From JBBQWT01 sp038210375 (GTDB lineage Bacteria; Acidobacteriota; Terriglobia; Terriglobales; Acidobacteriaceae): a DNA stretch of 64,000 nucleotides. The stretch covers positions 1 to 64,000 of the forward strand of contig JBBQWT010000015.1 of NCBI GenBank assembly GCA_038210375.1, in the 5' to 3' direction. The notes under the pieces were generated by a model. It was not told the DNA's origin. It ran no database searches and worked only from the letters and a program-made list of their open reading frames with translations. Numbering within the stretch: position 1 is the first letter of the stretch; each line of letters begins with the position of its first letter. Made by a program: the position numbers and the translations under genes. Shown piece by piece: positions 25,834 to 35,850 of this stretch.

Positions 25834-26580
25834 TTATTTAGTGGCAACGCCGTGCAGGAATACGGTTTCATCCAGCCCAGCCAGAATGATCTTGTTGTTG
25901 GCGGCCACGTAATAGCTGTAGGAATTTCCGCCCAACAGGATACGGCCGCGGCCAAAGTCAAAAGTGGGGGTCATGAAGCCGGTAAAAGCGACGCCGGTGG
26001 TGGTAATACCGTTTTCGGTCACATCCTGCTTGCCCCCGGTCACGTTGCCCAGGCTATCCACGTTGAAGGTGCCGGTGATGGAAAGGGCGCCCAGGCTATC
26101 GCTGCCGGAGACCGAAAAAGTGTAGGCGCCGGAGCGAACGACCACAAACTGGCGCTCCAGAGTGCCGGACGGGCCGCCGTCGAAGGAAGAAAGAACGGTG
26201 CCGCCGGCGGCATCAAGCTGCACGGCGAGGGTGTCTTTATTACCGCTGGCGTCCACCAGGTTCAGGGTGCCGCTGCCGTTGGCATTAATAATATAAGTGC
26301 CGGAGACGAGCACGCTGGCGTCCACGCCGGAGCCCAGGTTGACGTCTTCAATTCCGGTGAGGTTGCCGGCGCCATCGGCGGTAAAACTGCCGGCGGCGAA
26401 ATAATCGCCATCCACAGGATCGGTGCCTGCCGCGGTGAAAACAAAGCTGCCACTCAAACTGGAGTTAGTGAATGTTGGAGTGAAGGCGGGAGGGGTAACG
26501 GGATTATTACCGGCGCACGAAGCCAAGAACAAGGCTGACGCCAAGGTTAGAACTAATTTGGGTACACTGAGACGACTCAT
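25834..26580 (-). CDS. Hypothetical lipoprotein, beta-rich repeats
   Basis: The ATG at 26580 is preferred: GGGAGAAG lies just upstream and the product then starts with a lipoprotein signal (KLVLTLASALFLASC, Cys22). The 248-residue protein is rich in Gly, Thr, Ser and Val and repeats a pattern like SLSGSFVFTAAGTD, AAGSFTADGAGNLTGIEDVN, VSGTYIINANGSGTLNLVDA and ITGTFNVDSLGNVTGGKQDV, which suggests repeated beta-hairpins of a surface-exposed barrel or sandwich. This pattern is common among acidobacterial exported proteins of unknown role. Located upstream of the DUF4331 gene. Confidence 0.78.
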   Translation of the reverse strand: MSRLSVPKLVLTLASALFLASCAGNNPVTPPAFTPTFTNSSLSGSFVFTAAGTDPVDGDYFAAGSFTADGAGNLTGIEDVNLGSGVDASVLVSGTYIINANGSGTLNLVDASGNKDTLAVQLDAAGGTVLSSFDGGPSGTLERQFVVVRSGAYTFSVSGSDSLGALSITGTFNVDSLGNVTGGKQDVTENGITTTGVAFTGFMTPTFDFGRGRILLGGNSYSYYVAANNKIILAGLDETVFLHGVATK

Positions 26581-26769
26581 AGACTTCTCCCAATTACATG
26601 TTTTGGTGAGGCCTGATTCAAAGCATTTTGATATCACAAAGTTCGCCAGTCACTATACCACCACCGGCGATGTAAACCCGTACTTCGGTGGGCCTGGCCA
26701 CCGGGGAAGTCGGTCCGCCGGCGCCTCTGATGGGATTGGTACAAATCGTCTATGGTTTAGATAGCCACC

Positions 26770-28044
26770 ATGATGCCTTCGTTTGCGCTGCTAAGTATTC
26801 TGGTTGCCCTGGGAGCGCTGTTCAGCTTCCTCAGCTATCGGGTGCTGCGCCTGCCGGCCACGATCGGCACAATGCTGCTGTCTCTGGCGGCGGCCTCTGC
26901 TCTCATCCTGGGCGGCAACATCGTCCCCTCGTTGCGGGCCCAAGCCAGCCTTATGGTGGCGGGGATCGATTTCAACCAGGTGGTGCTGCACGGCATGCTG
27001 GCGTTTCTGCTTTTTGCAGGGGCGCTCCAGCTCGACCTGACGCAACTGGGACGGGAGCGGGTCCCGGTGCTCAGTCTCTCGGTCTTTGCGACTGGGATTT
27101 CAACTGTGGTGGTGGCGTTCCTCTTCAAAGGGGCACTCTATCTCGCCGGCATTCCGATTGGCACCACCGAGGCGCTGCTCTTTGGGGCGTTGATTTCTCC
27201 GACTGACCCCATTGCCGTGCTTGAAATGCTGCGGCGCGTCGGCGCACCCCCGGAGCTCGAAAGTCAGCTGGCAGGTGAATCGCTATTTAACGACGGCGTG
27301 GGCGCCGTAATTTTTGTGGCTCTGCTCGGCGCATCGCAGTCCGGTTCCACTCATCACGGTCTGCCTTCGCCGACGACTTTTGGCGCCCTGCTACTGCTGC
27401 AGGCGGGTGGTGGAATCGCGCTCGGGATGGCGCTAGGGTACCTTACTTACCGCCTTATCCGGATGGTCGACAGCTATCGGGTTGAGGTTATGCTAACGCT
27501 GGCGCTGGCTATGGGGGGCTATGTGCTGGCCGATGAGCTTCGCCTCTCCGCTCCGCTCGAGGTCGTCGCCGCAGGGCTGATGGTCAGCGGAACGGCGCGG
27601 AGCTTCGCCATGTCCGCCACTACCCGCGACCACTTGGAGACATTCTGGGAGTTAGTCGACGACATTATGAATGTCGTACTCTTCCTCCTGCTGGGGCTTC
27701 AACTGCTGGTGCTTCCGCTGAGCCGCTCGCTGCTGACGGCTGGCCTGATCGCGATTCCGGTGGTGCTGTTTGCCCGCTTCGCCAGCGTGACGGCAGTGGT
27801 TCGGACGCTGTCGCTTTGCCGTCAGAGAGTTTCGGGAAACGTAATGGTGCTGACCTGGGGAGGATTGCGCGGAGCGCTTGCGGTGGCTCTTGCGCTATCG
27901 CTGCCTCGCGAACCGGCGGGCGAGCGCAACCTGCTGCTCGCGGCAACATACGTGGTAGTTGTCTTCTCCATCCTGGTTCAGGGCCTGACCATTTCGCCAC
28001 TTCTTCGACGGCTGCAAACACACCTGGGAAAAGTTCCATGCTGA
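26770..28044 (+). CDS. Na+/H+ antiporter, CPA1 (NhaP-like) family
   Basis: The 424-residue product has about 11-12 hydrophobic segments. CPA1 signatures are present: FGALISPTDPIAVLEML (TDP region), LESQLAGESLFNDGVGAVIF with the ion-binding ND pair, and VLTWGGLRGALAVALALSLP with the conserved Arg. It exchanges cytoplasmic Na+ or K+ for protons at the inner membrane. No C-terminal TrkA regulatory domain is present. The SDR/DUF2867 gene follows 38 bases downstream and may be cotranscribed. Confidence 0.93.
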   Translation: MMPSFALLSILVALGALFSFLSYRVLRLPATIGTMLLSLAAASALILGGNIVPSLRAQASLMVAGIDFNQVVLHGMLAFLLFAGALQLDLTQLGRERVPVLSLSVFATGISTVVVAFLFKGALYLAGIPIGTTEALLFGALISPTDPIAVLEMLRRVGAPPELESQLAGESLFNDGVGAVIFVALLGASQSGSTHHGLPSPTTFGALLLLQAGGGIALGMALGYLTYRLIRMVDSYRVEVMLTLALAMGGYVLADELRLSAPLEVVAAGLMVSGTARSFAMSATTRDHLETFWELVDDIMNVVLFLLLGLQLLVLPLSRSLLTAGLIAIPVVLFARFASVTAVVRTLSLCRQRVSGNVMVLTWGGLRGALAVALALSLPREPAGERNLLLAATYVVVVFSILVQGLTISPLLRRLQTHLGKVPC

Positions 28045-28082
28045 CGCTTGGAATCATGCTTTGTGGTCAAGAAGCTAATTGA

Positions 28083-29603
28083 ATGGACGAAACCCCGGAT
28101 GACCGATTGTTCCAACCTGGTCCCGACGAACCGGGGGCAGGCACAAATCAACGCCCGCTCATCCTGCTGACCGGGGCTTCCGGCTACATAGGCGGGCGGC
28201 TTCTACATGCGCTGGAAAAATCGAGCTGGCGGGTTCGTTGCCTCGCCCGGCGGCCTGAGTTTCTCGCCGCAAGGGTAGGACCGGCCACTGAAGTTGTCCA
28301 GGGGGATTGCCTGGACCGCGCGTCCCTGAAGCCCGCGCTGCTGGGAGTCCGCACCGCGTATTACCTCGTGCACTCCATGAGTTCCGCAGGACGGTTTGAG
28401 GAAGAAGACCGGCTGGCGGCAGGAAACTTTGCTGATGCCGCGGTGGAAGCCGGAGTACAGCGCATCATCTACCTTGGCGGCCTGGGGAACCAGGACCAGG
28501 AACTGTCAGCCCACCTGCGAAGCCGCCAGGAGGTTGCCGGGATACTGCGCAGGTCGGGGATCCCCACAGTTGAGTTTCGCGCCTCCATTGTGATCGGCTC
28601 CGGCAGCCTGTCATTTGAAATGATTCGCGCCCTGGTGCAGCGCCTTCCGGTGATGATCTGCCCGCGCTGGGTTGGCGTGAAGGCCCAGCCGATCGCGGTG
28701 GAAGACGTGATCGCTTACCTGGTGCAGGCGCTGGCTCTGCCGGTTGAAACCAGCGAAGTCCTTGAAATCGGCGGCGCTGACCAGGTCAGTTACGGCGAAA
28801 TCATGCAGGAATATGCCCGGCAGAGCGGATTGCGCCGGTGGATGATTCCGGTGCCAGTGCTGACCCCGCACTTATCCAGCTTGTGGCTGGGCCTGGTCAC
28901 TCCCGTCTATGCCCGCATTGGCCGCAAACTGGTGGACAGCATGCGCAACCCCACCCTGGTCCGAGATCGGTCGGCCCTAAAGTTGTTTGATATCAAACCA
29001 AAAGGTTTTAGCGAGGCCATTGCGCGGGCCTTGCACTTTGAAGACAAAGAATTAGCGGCCACGCGGTGGTCAGATGCGCTTTCCTCGAGTGGCAAAACGG
29101 CGGCGTGGGGCGGGGTGCAATTCGGCACGCGGCTGGTCGATTCCCGCAGCATCGAGGTATCAGTCCCGCCGGGCGCGGCGTTTGCACCCATCCGCCGCAT
29201 CGGCGGCGCCAATGGCTGGTACTTCGCCAACTTCTGGTGGCGTTTTCGGGGCGCGCTCGACTTGCTGGCCGGGGGAGTGGGAGTGCGCCGCGGACGTCCC
29301 CATGCCAATACTTTGGCGGTGGGCCAGTCCGTGGATTTCTGGCGGGTTGAAGCCTTTGAGCCCGATCGCCAACTCCGGCTGGCGGCCGAGATGAAAGTGC
29401 CGGGCCGCGCCTGGCTGCAATTCGAAGTGGAACCCAACGGCGCCGGTTCGGTGATTCGGCAAACCGCAATTTTTGATCCCCACGGATTGGCCGGGCTGAT
29501 GTACTGGTATGCGCTTTTTCCGGTGCATCGCTGGATATTCCGTGGAATGTTGCGTGAGATTGCGGTGCGGGCAGAGCGCGAGTCAACTGTGGCTGCGGTT
29601 TAA
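28083..29603 (+). CDS. NAD(P)-binding SDR protein with DUF2867 domain
   Basis: The N-terminal 300 residues form an atypical SDR/NmrA-like Rossmann domain: LILLTGASGYIGGRLLHAL (glycine motif TGASGYIG), VVQGDCLDRASL, AYYLVHSMSS, RIIYLGGLGNQD and a C-terminal SDR cap. The last 150 residues (from about GWYFANFWWRFRGALDLLAG to IFDPHGLAGLMYWYALFPVH) match DUF2867, an SRPBCC-like domain. This two-domain architecture is widespread; substrate unknown. Length 506, typical. Directly downstream of the antiporter. Confidence 0.9.
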   Translation: MDETPDDRLFQPGPDEPGAGTNQRPLILLTGASGYIGGRLLHALEKSSWRVRCLARRPEFLAARVGPATEVVQGDCLDRASLKPALLGVRTAYYLVHSMSSAGRFEEEDRLAAGNFADAAVEAGVQRIIYLGGLGNQDQELSAHLRSRQEVAGILRRSGIPTVEFRASIVIGSGSLSFEMIRALVQRLPVMICPRWVGVKAQPIAVEDVIAYLVQALALPVETSEVLEIGGADQVSYGEIMQEYARQSGLRRWMIPVPVLTPHLSSLWLGLVTPVYARIGRKLVDSMRNPTLVRDRSALKLFDIKPKGFSEAIARALHFEDKELAATRWSDALSSSGKTAAWGGVQFGTRLVDSRSIEVSVPPGAAFAPIRRIGGANGWYFANFWWRFRGALDLLAGGVGVRRGRPHANTLAVGQSVDFWRVEAFEPDRQLRLAAEMKVPGRAWLQFEVEPNGAGSVIRQTAIFDPHGLAGLMYWYALFPVHRWIFRGMLREIAVRAERESTVAAV

Positions 29604-29633
29604 GGGCCCGGGCGGAAGTCATGTTCCGGGCTA

Positions 29634-29840
29634 CTGACGCTCGGGGCGCCTTTCAGCGATCGAGATAACCACAACAACCGAAAACCCAACGAGGATGAGG
29701 ACGGAACCTTGTGCTATGCAAGCACTCGTCACCGGGGCTAAAAGCCCAATTCATCGGGGGCGACTATCAGCGGCCTGAAAGGCCGCTGCTTCCACTAAAG
29801 AACGAGAACTCCTAAAATCGAGGGCTCTGGTTGTGACACC
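29634..29840 (+). repeat. Repeat family C, right-half copy
   Basis: From the GACGCTCGGGG block to CCGCTGCTTCCAC at 29795 this aligns with 61990-62150, sharing CACTCGTCACCGGGGCTAA-like and AGCGGCCTGAAAGGCCGCT palindrome blocks. The following 29797-29840 (AAGAACGAGAACTCC to GGGCTCTGG) aligns with 58446-58489. The intergenic gap of 240 bases between the SDR and kinase genes is nearly all repeat. Confidence 0.8.
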
Positions 29841-29843
29841 GGG

Positions 29844-32549
29844 CTACTTCATTGTTCTAGGCGCCGGACTTACTCCCGCGACTCCGTCGGCCATCACTAA
29901 ACTGCGGGTGACATCGGTCACCGAAATGATCATGCGCTTGCCGTCGGGGGAGATTTCGAACGTGTCAATAATTTCCCCGGGCTCGACGCTCCCCAAAGTC
30001 CGCTTTGCATTTGTGCGGGGAGGGAGGTCCTGCGCGTACACCGTCCCATTATTGGAAGCGCGGGATTGAAAGGCGATTGACTTGCCATCGGGCGTCCAGC
30101 GCGCTCGGGCGCCGAAGAATTTAAAAGGCTGGAGGGCGCCATCCGCCATGGATGCCACCCGGATTTCAGAATCTATCGAGGTCCCAAATCCGCTGGCGTT
30201 CGGGAGGTGAAAAAGGACATACTTCCCGTCGGGGGAAATATCAGGCCAGGCGGCAGATCCGGATTTCAACTGGGTCGCCTGCGAACCATCCCAGCGGACC
30301 TTCCAGACTCCCCTTTTCTCCGGATTGCCCGAAGTATAGACCACCCAGCCGTCGGCAGAGGCGGTTGGGTTTTCCGCATCGTAGCCGTCGTTGCTCACCT
30401 GGTGGGCGGCGCTGCCGTCGGCATCGGCCATCCAGATTTCGAAGTGCCCGGTTCGATTCGAGCTCCATATCAGGTGCTTGCTATCGGGTGTCATGGCCGG
30501 GTCCCAATCATCCGCCTCATTGTCGGTCAGGCGCCGGATGGTTCCGCTCTTGCTGGAAACCTCCCAAATGTCGTTATTGCCGCTGCGATTCGAAGTAAAT
30601 AATACCCAGTCTCCCTGCGGAGAATAGAAAGGCTGACGGTCAACGCTGCTGCCGTGAGTGAGCCAGGTGGCCGGTTGCTTACCGGCCGGCTCGGCGCCTG
30701 CGCCCAGTGAAAATTCTTTAAGGTTTTTCCGCAAATTTACGACATCGAACATCACCCGTCCTGGCGCGACCACTTCAACTGACGAAATGGGAACCTGGTT
30801 GGTGAATAGTATTCGGGTCTTCTGCGAATCAATTTCCTGCAGGACCACGCGGCTGGCCGAACTCGAGCTCATGCCTTCATTGGGAGAGGTCACGGACGGG
30901 CTTTCCGGCTGGGAATAAATGAGACCCTTCTCCGCCCAAGCCGGCGCCGAAAGTTCCCCACCCGAAAATGGCGACGCAATCGTTCGCTGGGCGCCATCGA
31001 GAGAGAGAAGTAGAAAGTCTTTGTGTGAGAGGCCCACTATCCCGCCGCCCACGCGTCTCACCATTGCGATATAACGTCCATCGGGCGACCAGCGTGGATA
31101 GGCGAAGAGGTCCTTCAGAGAGGCAATCTGCTTAATGGCGCCGTCGGCGACGGTCAAAACCCCGGCTGTGGTTATGATTTCTCCGACGGGATTGTTCACG
31201 CGTAGAAAAAAGATCTGTTTTCCATCGGGGGACCAGTCAGCTTCAACGGCGCCATCAATCAGTTTTCTGGGCTCACCGCCTACCAGGGGAATTTGATAGA
31301 TGGAGCTCTCATCGCCTTCGCGCCGGGTAAACAGGATCATGGAACCGTCGGGCGAAAACCGAGGCAGGGTATCGGAACCCGTGGTGAGAGGCACTTCTCC
31401 CCCACCGGTGAATTGTTTCAGCCATATCCGGCGGGTACCATCGCGCCTGGAAACGAAAGCGACGGTATGGCCATCCGGCGATATTGAAGGCAGGTAATCG
31501 CTGCCGGAGAAGGTAATCGTCCGGAGAATGGGAACGCCCGCTTCAGCCTTGCGAAACCAAAAACTGGAGCTGACCGCGCCGATTACCGCTCCCAGCAAAA
31601 CCAGTGCCAGCGGATAAAACCATTTCTTCGCGGCCACGGATCGGGAGGCCGGCAGCGCCACAGCGTAGGCAGCCGAAGTCTTTCCGATTTCTGAAAGATG
31701 CTGCTCGATGCCCTGCAGCTCGCGCGCCAGATCACGAGTGGATGCGTAGCGATCGTCCGCATCTTTTTGCAGGCAGCGCTCAATCAGCCAGCGCAGGGGA
31801 GACGGCGTCTGCGGATTGAGGTCTCCCACCGGTTCGGGATCCTGCTCGATGATGGCCGCCATGGTTTGGGCAGAGCTCTCGCCGCGAAACGGCCTTCTTC
31901 CCGCGCACATTTCGTAGAGTAGGGCGCCCAGGGAAAACTGGTCCGCACGAAAATCTACAGGTTGGCCTTTGGCCTGCTCGGGTGACATGTATCCCACGGT
32001 CCCGAGAATCATGCCGGGATTGGTTCCTGAGGCCAGAGTAGCGGTTTCCGAAAACGATTGATCAGGCAGCGGCGAAACTCGTGCCAGTCCGAAGTCGAGG
32101 ACCTTGACCAGGCCATCGCGCGTGATCATGATGTTTTCCGGCTTGAGGTCGCGATGGACGATGCCCACCGCGTGCGCCTTTGACAGCCCATCGGCAATCT
32201 GTGCGGACACCTGCAGAATTTTCTTGATGGGGAGCGGGCCCGCTTCGAGCAATTCGCGCAGGGTCTTTCCTTCGACGAGCTCCATGGCGATGTAAGCCGT
32301 GTCCCCCACCTTGCCGACGTCGTAAATGGAAACGATATTGGGATGGTTCAGCGCGGAAGCCGAGCGCGCTTCCTGCTCGAAACGGCGCAACCCGTCGGGG
32401 TTGGCGGCAAGTTCCGACGAAAGTACCTTGAGTGCCACCTCGCGGCCGAGGTTGCTTTGTTTCGCCCGATACACCTGGCCCATGCCACCCGCTCCCAGCA
32501 ACCCGCCGATATGATACGGGCCGAATTGGGCGCCAGGTGTGATGTTCAT
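29844..32549 (-). CDS. Membrane Ser/Thr protein kinase with PD40 propeller
   Basis: A 901-residue Hanks-type kinase. Kinase domain 10-270: GLLGAGGMGQVYRAK (P loop), VALKVL, catalytic loop GIVHRDLKPENIM, VLDFGLARV, and GTVGYMSPEQAKG at the activation segment. One membrane segment at about 313-335 (WFYPLALVLLGAVIGAVSSS). The C-terminal 560 residues hold PD40/TolB-like blades such as SPDGHTVAFVSRRDG, SPDGSMILFTRREGD, TPDSKHLIWSSNRTG and SPDGKYVLFH, presumably extracytoplasmic. All catalytic residues are intact. Probable transmembrane signalling by a sensory propeller; ligand unknown. Divergent from the second kinase of the same type. Confidence 0.94.
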   Translation of the reverse strand: MNITPGAQFGPYHIGGLLGAGGMGQVYRAKQSNLGREVALKVLSSELAANPDGLRRFEQEARSASALNHPNIVSIYDVGKVGDTAYIAMELVEGKTLRELLEAGPLPIKKILQVSAQIADGLSKAHAVGIVHRDLKPENIMITRDGLVKVLDFGLARVSPLPDQSFSETATLASGTNPGMILGTVGYMSPEQAKGQPVDFRADQFSLGALLYEMCAGRRPFRGESSAQTMAAIIEQDPEPVGDLNPQTPSPLRWLIERCLQKDADDRYASTRDLARELQGIEQHLSEIGKTSAAYAVALPASRSVAAKKWFYPLALVLLGAVIGAVSSSFWFRKAEAGVPILRTITFSGSDYLPSISPDGHTVAFVSRRDGTRRIWLKQFTGGGEVPLTTGSDTLPRFSPDGSMILFTRREGDESSIYQIPLVGGEPRKLIDGAVEADWSPDGKQIFFLRVNNPVGEIITTAGVLTVADGAIKQIASLKDLFAYPRWSPDGRYIAMVRRVGGGIVGLSHKDFLLLSLDGAQRTIASPFSGGELSAPAWAEKGLIYSQPESPSVTSPNEGMSSSSASRVVLQEIDSQKTRILFTNQVPISSVEVVAPGRVMFDVVNLRKNLKEFSLGAGAEPAGKQPATWLTHGSSVDRQPFYSPQGDWVLFTSNRSGNNDIWEVSSKSGTIRRLTDNEADDWDPAMTPDSKHLIWSSNRTGHFEIWMADADGSAAHQVSNDGYDAENPTASADGWVVYTSGNPEKRGVWKVRWDGSQATQLKSGSAAWPDISPDGKYVLFHLPNASGFGTSIDSEIRVASMADGALQPFKFFGARARWTPDGKSIAFQSRASNNGTVYAQDLPPRTNAKRTLGSVEPGEIIDTFEISPDGKRMIISVTDVTRSLVMADGVAGVSPAPRTMK

Positions 32550-32604
32550 GAGGCAGAATTATAAAGGTCGGGCATGAGGTGGGGATTTCGTGAGTCCCTG
32601 GTGT

Positions 32605-32880
32605 TTAGTTTTCGGCGGTGGTGGGGTCGATCACGTTTCTAATCTGGGAAACGCGGTTGGCCGGGAATCCTCCCAGGCTGGCATGGTCGCGGATCGTCTG
32701 CTCGTCCGGCGCGATGTAAACGCAGTAGATCTTGTCGTCGGTCACAAAGCTGGTAAGCCATTGGATCTGGGGGCCCAGGTTGCGCAAGACCGAACATGAC
32801 TTCTGGGAGATCGCGTGGAGTTCAGCTTTCGAAAGTTTTCCTGCTCCGGGTATGTCCCGCTCGATTACAAACTTCGGCAT
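32605..32880 (-). CDS. DUF4242 family small protein
   Basis: A 91-residue soluble protein beginning PKFVIERDIPGAGKLS, typical of DUF4242, with SFVTDDKIYCVYIAPDEQ and IRDHASLGGFPANRVSQI at the end. The fold is a small ferredoxin-like alpha/beta domain; family members have been annotated as nickel-responsive or small stress proteins without firm evidence. It precedes the propeller kinase on the same strand with a 55-base gap and may be cotranscribed with it. Confidence 0.85.
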   Translation of the reverse strand: MPKFVIERDIPGAGKLSKAELHAISQKSCSVLRNLGPQIQWLTSFVTDDKIYCVYIAPDEQTIRDHASLGGFPANRVSQIRNVIDPTTAEN

Positions 32881-33188
32881 GCCATTTCTCCCCGTATCAA
32901 ACTCGAGCTCTTACGCCTGTGGTCCCGAACCATTGTATCGATGCCGGCACGGGGGTGCGGATAAAGTGCGGTTCCAACGCAGGGTGGTCAACGGAAGGCT
33001 GCGGTTAAGGACCACAACCCGCTTGGATTTCTGCCGCCTCCCAGAGACTAAGGATCGTCGGTGGCGGTCGGAATGATGCCTCGGTGGGAATTTGGACGAG
33101 CTGGCCCGGGGCGGTCACTCCTCCTCAAATTTCCCTGACTCCTCTTTTTGTTTGTTTCCCGCCCGGCAACCGCTATATCCTCCCCTTC

Positions 33189-35765
33189 ATGCGACTTGCG
33201 CCCGGTGCCCGGCTTGGCCCTTATGAGATCCGCACTGCTCTTGGAGTGGGTGGAATGGGTGAGGTGTACCGGGCGCGGGACACCAGGCTGGGACGCGACG
33301 TCGCACTCAAGATTCTGCCCGAGCCCGGCGGGCTCGATGCCGAGCGCCTGCAGCGATTCGAGCTCGAGGCGCGCGCGGTGGCCGCTCTGAATCACCCCAA
33401 CATCATGGGGATATTTGATGTGGGGACCCACGAGGGCATCCCTTACCTAATATCAGAATTGCTTGAGGGCGAGACTATCGGACATCTACTGCATCGCTCC
33501 GCTCTCCCGGTGCGCAAGGCCATCGACTACAGCGTGCAGATCGCGTCGGGCCTTGCGGCCGCACACGATAAGGGCATCGTGCATCGCGACCTGAAGCCGG
33601 AAAACCTGTTTGTCACCCGCGAGGGCCGGGTGAAGATACTCGACTTCGGTCTGGCCAGGCTGGCGCAGGCGAAGTCCCCGGCCGGCTCCGACGGCACCAC
33701 TGCGGACCTGGCGGTGACCGAAGTTGGCAGGAAGATGGGCACCGCCAGCTACATGAGTCCGGAACAGGTGAAGGGAAACATCGCCGATTATCGCTCTGAC
33801 ATTTTTTCCTTCGGGCTGGTGCTATACGAAATGCTTTCCGGGCACCGCGCCTTTCGCCGGGAGACCACCGCGGAGACCATGGCGGCCATCCTCAAGGAAG
33901 AGCCTCCTGATCTCGCCAACGGAGGATTGCATCTTCCCCCCTCGCTTTATCGCATCGTGTGCCGCTGCGTGGAGAAAAATCCGGCGCAGCGCTTCCAATC
34001 CGCCCGCGACCTGGGCTTCGCTCTCGACAATATTGACCTGTCGAGCAGCAGCCACGGCGAGGCCGCGACGGAAAGTTTTCGCGAGAAGCACCGCATCGGC
34101 AACTGGAAGACCGCCACCCTGGCGGCGCTTGTACTGGCGCTGGCCGCGGGATGGCTGGCGTTGCGGGGCTGGCTCGCGCATCCTACGCCGCCGCTTTATA
34201 CCCAGGTGACATTTCGCAAGGGATATATAAGAACGGCGCGCTTTGCCGCCGATGGCCAGACCATCATCTACGCCGCCGCATGGGACAAGCCTGCGCTCAT
34301 GCTGTATTCCACGCGGGTGAGCGGTGCTGACCGCCGCAACCTTGAGATTTCCTCCGGGGACATCCTGGCGGTGTCGCGGACCGGCGAGATGGCGGTGGCG
34401 CTCGATCGCGCCCTGGCGCGGCTGTGGACCACGCCCGGCCGACTGGCCACTTTGCCCGCCGGTGGTGGAGAGCCGCACGAGCTGCTGGAGGGCGTGATCG
34501 ATGCCGATTGGGCCCCTGACGGCTCGCACCTCGCCATCTCGCGGGTCATGAATGGCCGCGTGCGGCTGGAGTATCCCATCGGGAGAGTCTTGTATGAGAC
34601 TAATGGTTACGTCAGTCATCTACGCTTCTCGCCGCAGGGAGACGTGATCGCGTTCATGGACCATCCGTTCTACGGCGATGATCGCGGCGCCGTCGCGATC
34701 ATCGATCTGAAGGGCAACAAGAAGGATTTGACCCGGGAGTGGGTGGCCGAACAAGGTTTGGCGTGGTCGCCCAACGGCCGCGAGATCTGGTTCACGGCGG
34801 CCGACCGTTTCGATCGCGCGCTCTACGCTGTGACCCGCTCCGGGCGGCAGCGAACGGTATTGACCGCCCCCGGAAGCCTGCTGATCGAAGACGTTGCCGC
34901 CGATGGCCGTGTGCTGCTGACCGGCGAAGACTTTCGCGGAGAAGTGGTGACCGGCGACACCCAGAGCGGCCAAAGCAGGCAGCTCACCTGGCTCCAGTAT
35001 ATGGACGTCGAAGACGTCTCGCGCGACGGGAAATTGATGCTGCTTAACGACTACGCCAGCATGTTGTCGGGAGCGGATTACGCTTTGTATGTCGCCAAGC
35101 CCGATGGAACGCCGGGAGTGCTGGTGGGTATGGGCATGGGCGGTGGCATTTCGCCGGACAACAAGTGGGTCACTTCCATCCTGCCCAGCGACCCCAGCAA
35201 GGTCCAGCTCTTGCCCACCGGTATCGGCGAACCCCGCATCGTGACCGCCGGGGGATTCAGCTACCACCACGCGTGGCCGGCCAGCGACGGAAAGCGCCTG
35301 ATCGTCTCTGCCAGCGAAGCCGGGCGTCCCCCACGCATGTGGGTGCAGGATATCGACGGCCAGAAACCGCGGCCGCTCACCGGCGAAGGCGTCACCGGAA
35401 AACTGGTCAACGTATCCCACACCGATTTTGTGGCGGCGCGTGATGCCACCGGCTTGTACCGTTTGTATCCCGTGGATGGGAGCGAGGCCAGGTCGATTCC
35501 CGGACTTACCTCCGCCGACCGAGTGATTGGCGGCTCCCTCACCCAGTCGGTCTATGTCGTTCCGCAGGACGCAACTACCCCGGTGCCGGTGGTTAAACTC
35601 GATTTGATTAGCGGCGAGCGGCGCCCGTTCGTGACTATCGCCGCTAATGACGCCGCGGGAATCATCGGCTCGCGGGACCTGGTGTTCAGCGGAAACGAAA
35701 AGATCTATGTGAAAACCTATTACCGGGCGATTTCAGTGTTGTACGTGGTGAGCGGGCTGAAGTAG
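33189..35765 (+). CDS. Membrane Ser/Thr protein kinase with propeller domain
   Basis: An 858-residue relative of the kinase at 29844-32549. ATG 33189 (MRLAPGARLGPYEIR) matches the usual N terminus of this class; the open frame upstream is non-homologous. Kinase motifs: GVGGMGEVYRARD, VALKILPE, GIVHRDLKPENLF, ILDFGLARL and GTASYMSPEQVKG. A membrane segment follows at about 315-340 (TLAALVLALAAGWLALRGWL). The C-terminal 500 residues form a divergent propeller with weaker PD40 blades (FAADGQTIIYAA, WAPDGSHLAISR, FSPQGDVIAFMD, WSPNGREIWFTA). Transcribed divergently from the DUF4242/kinase unit across about 310 bases. Confidence 0.93.
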   Translation: MRLAPGARLGPYEIRTALGVGGMGEVYRARDTRLGRDVALKILPEPGGLDAERLQRFELEARAVAALNHPNIMGIFDVGTHEGIPYLISELLEGETIGHLLHRSALPVRKAIDYSVQIASGLAAAHDKGIVHRDLKPENLFVTREGRVKILDFGLARLAQAKSPAGSDGTTADLAVTEVGRKMGTASYMSPEQVKGNIADYRSDIFSFGLVLYEMLSGHRAFRRETTAETMAAILKEEPPDLANGGLHLPPSLYRIVCRCVEKNPAQRFQSARDLGFALDNIDLSSSSHGEAATESFREKHRIGNWKTATLAALVLALAAGWLALRGWLAHPTPPLYTQVTFRKGYIRTARFAADGQTIIYAAAWDKPALMLYSTRVSGADRRNLEISSGDILAVSRTGEMAVALDRALARLWTTPGRLATLPAGGGEPHELLEGVIDADWAPDGSHLAISRVMNGRVRLEYPIGRVLYETNGYVSHLRFSPQGDVIAFMDHPFYGDDRGAVAIIDLKGNKKDLTREWVAEQGLAWSPNGREIWFTAADRFDRALYAVTRSGRQRTVLTAPGSLLIEDVAADGRVLLTGEDFRGEVVTGDTQSGQSRQLTWLQYMDVEDVSRDGKLMLLNDYASMLSGADYALYVAKPDGTPGVLVGMGMGGGISPDNKWVTSILPSDPSKVQLLPTGIGEPRIVTAGGFSYHHAWPASDGKRLIVSASEAGRPPRMWVQDIDGQKPRPLTGEGVTGKLVNVSHTDFVAARDATGLYRLYPVDGSEARSIPGLTSADRVIGGSLTQSVYVVPQDATTPVPVVKLDLISGERRPFVTIAANDAAGIIGSRDLVFSGNEKIYVKTYYRAISVLYVVSGLK

Positions 35766-35850
35766 CGAGAATTATTGGAAGTATCGCCCAGGCAGGAATT
35801 CTTGAATACCGCAGGAATGTGCAACCAATAGGGCACGGTTCGGGGATCTG

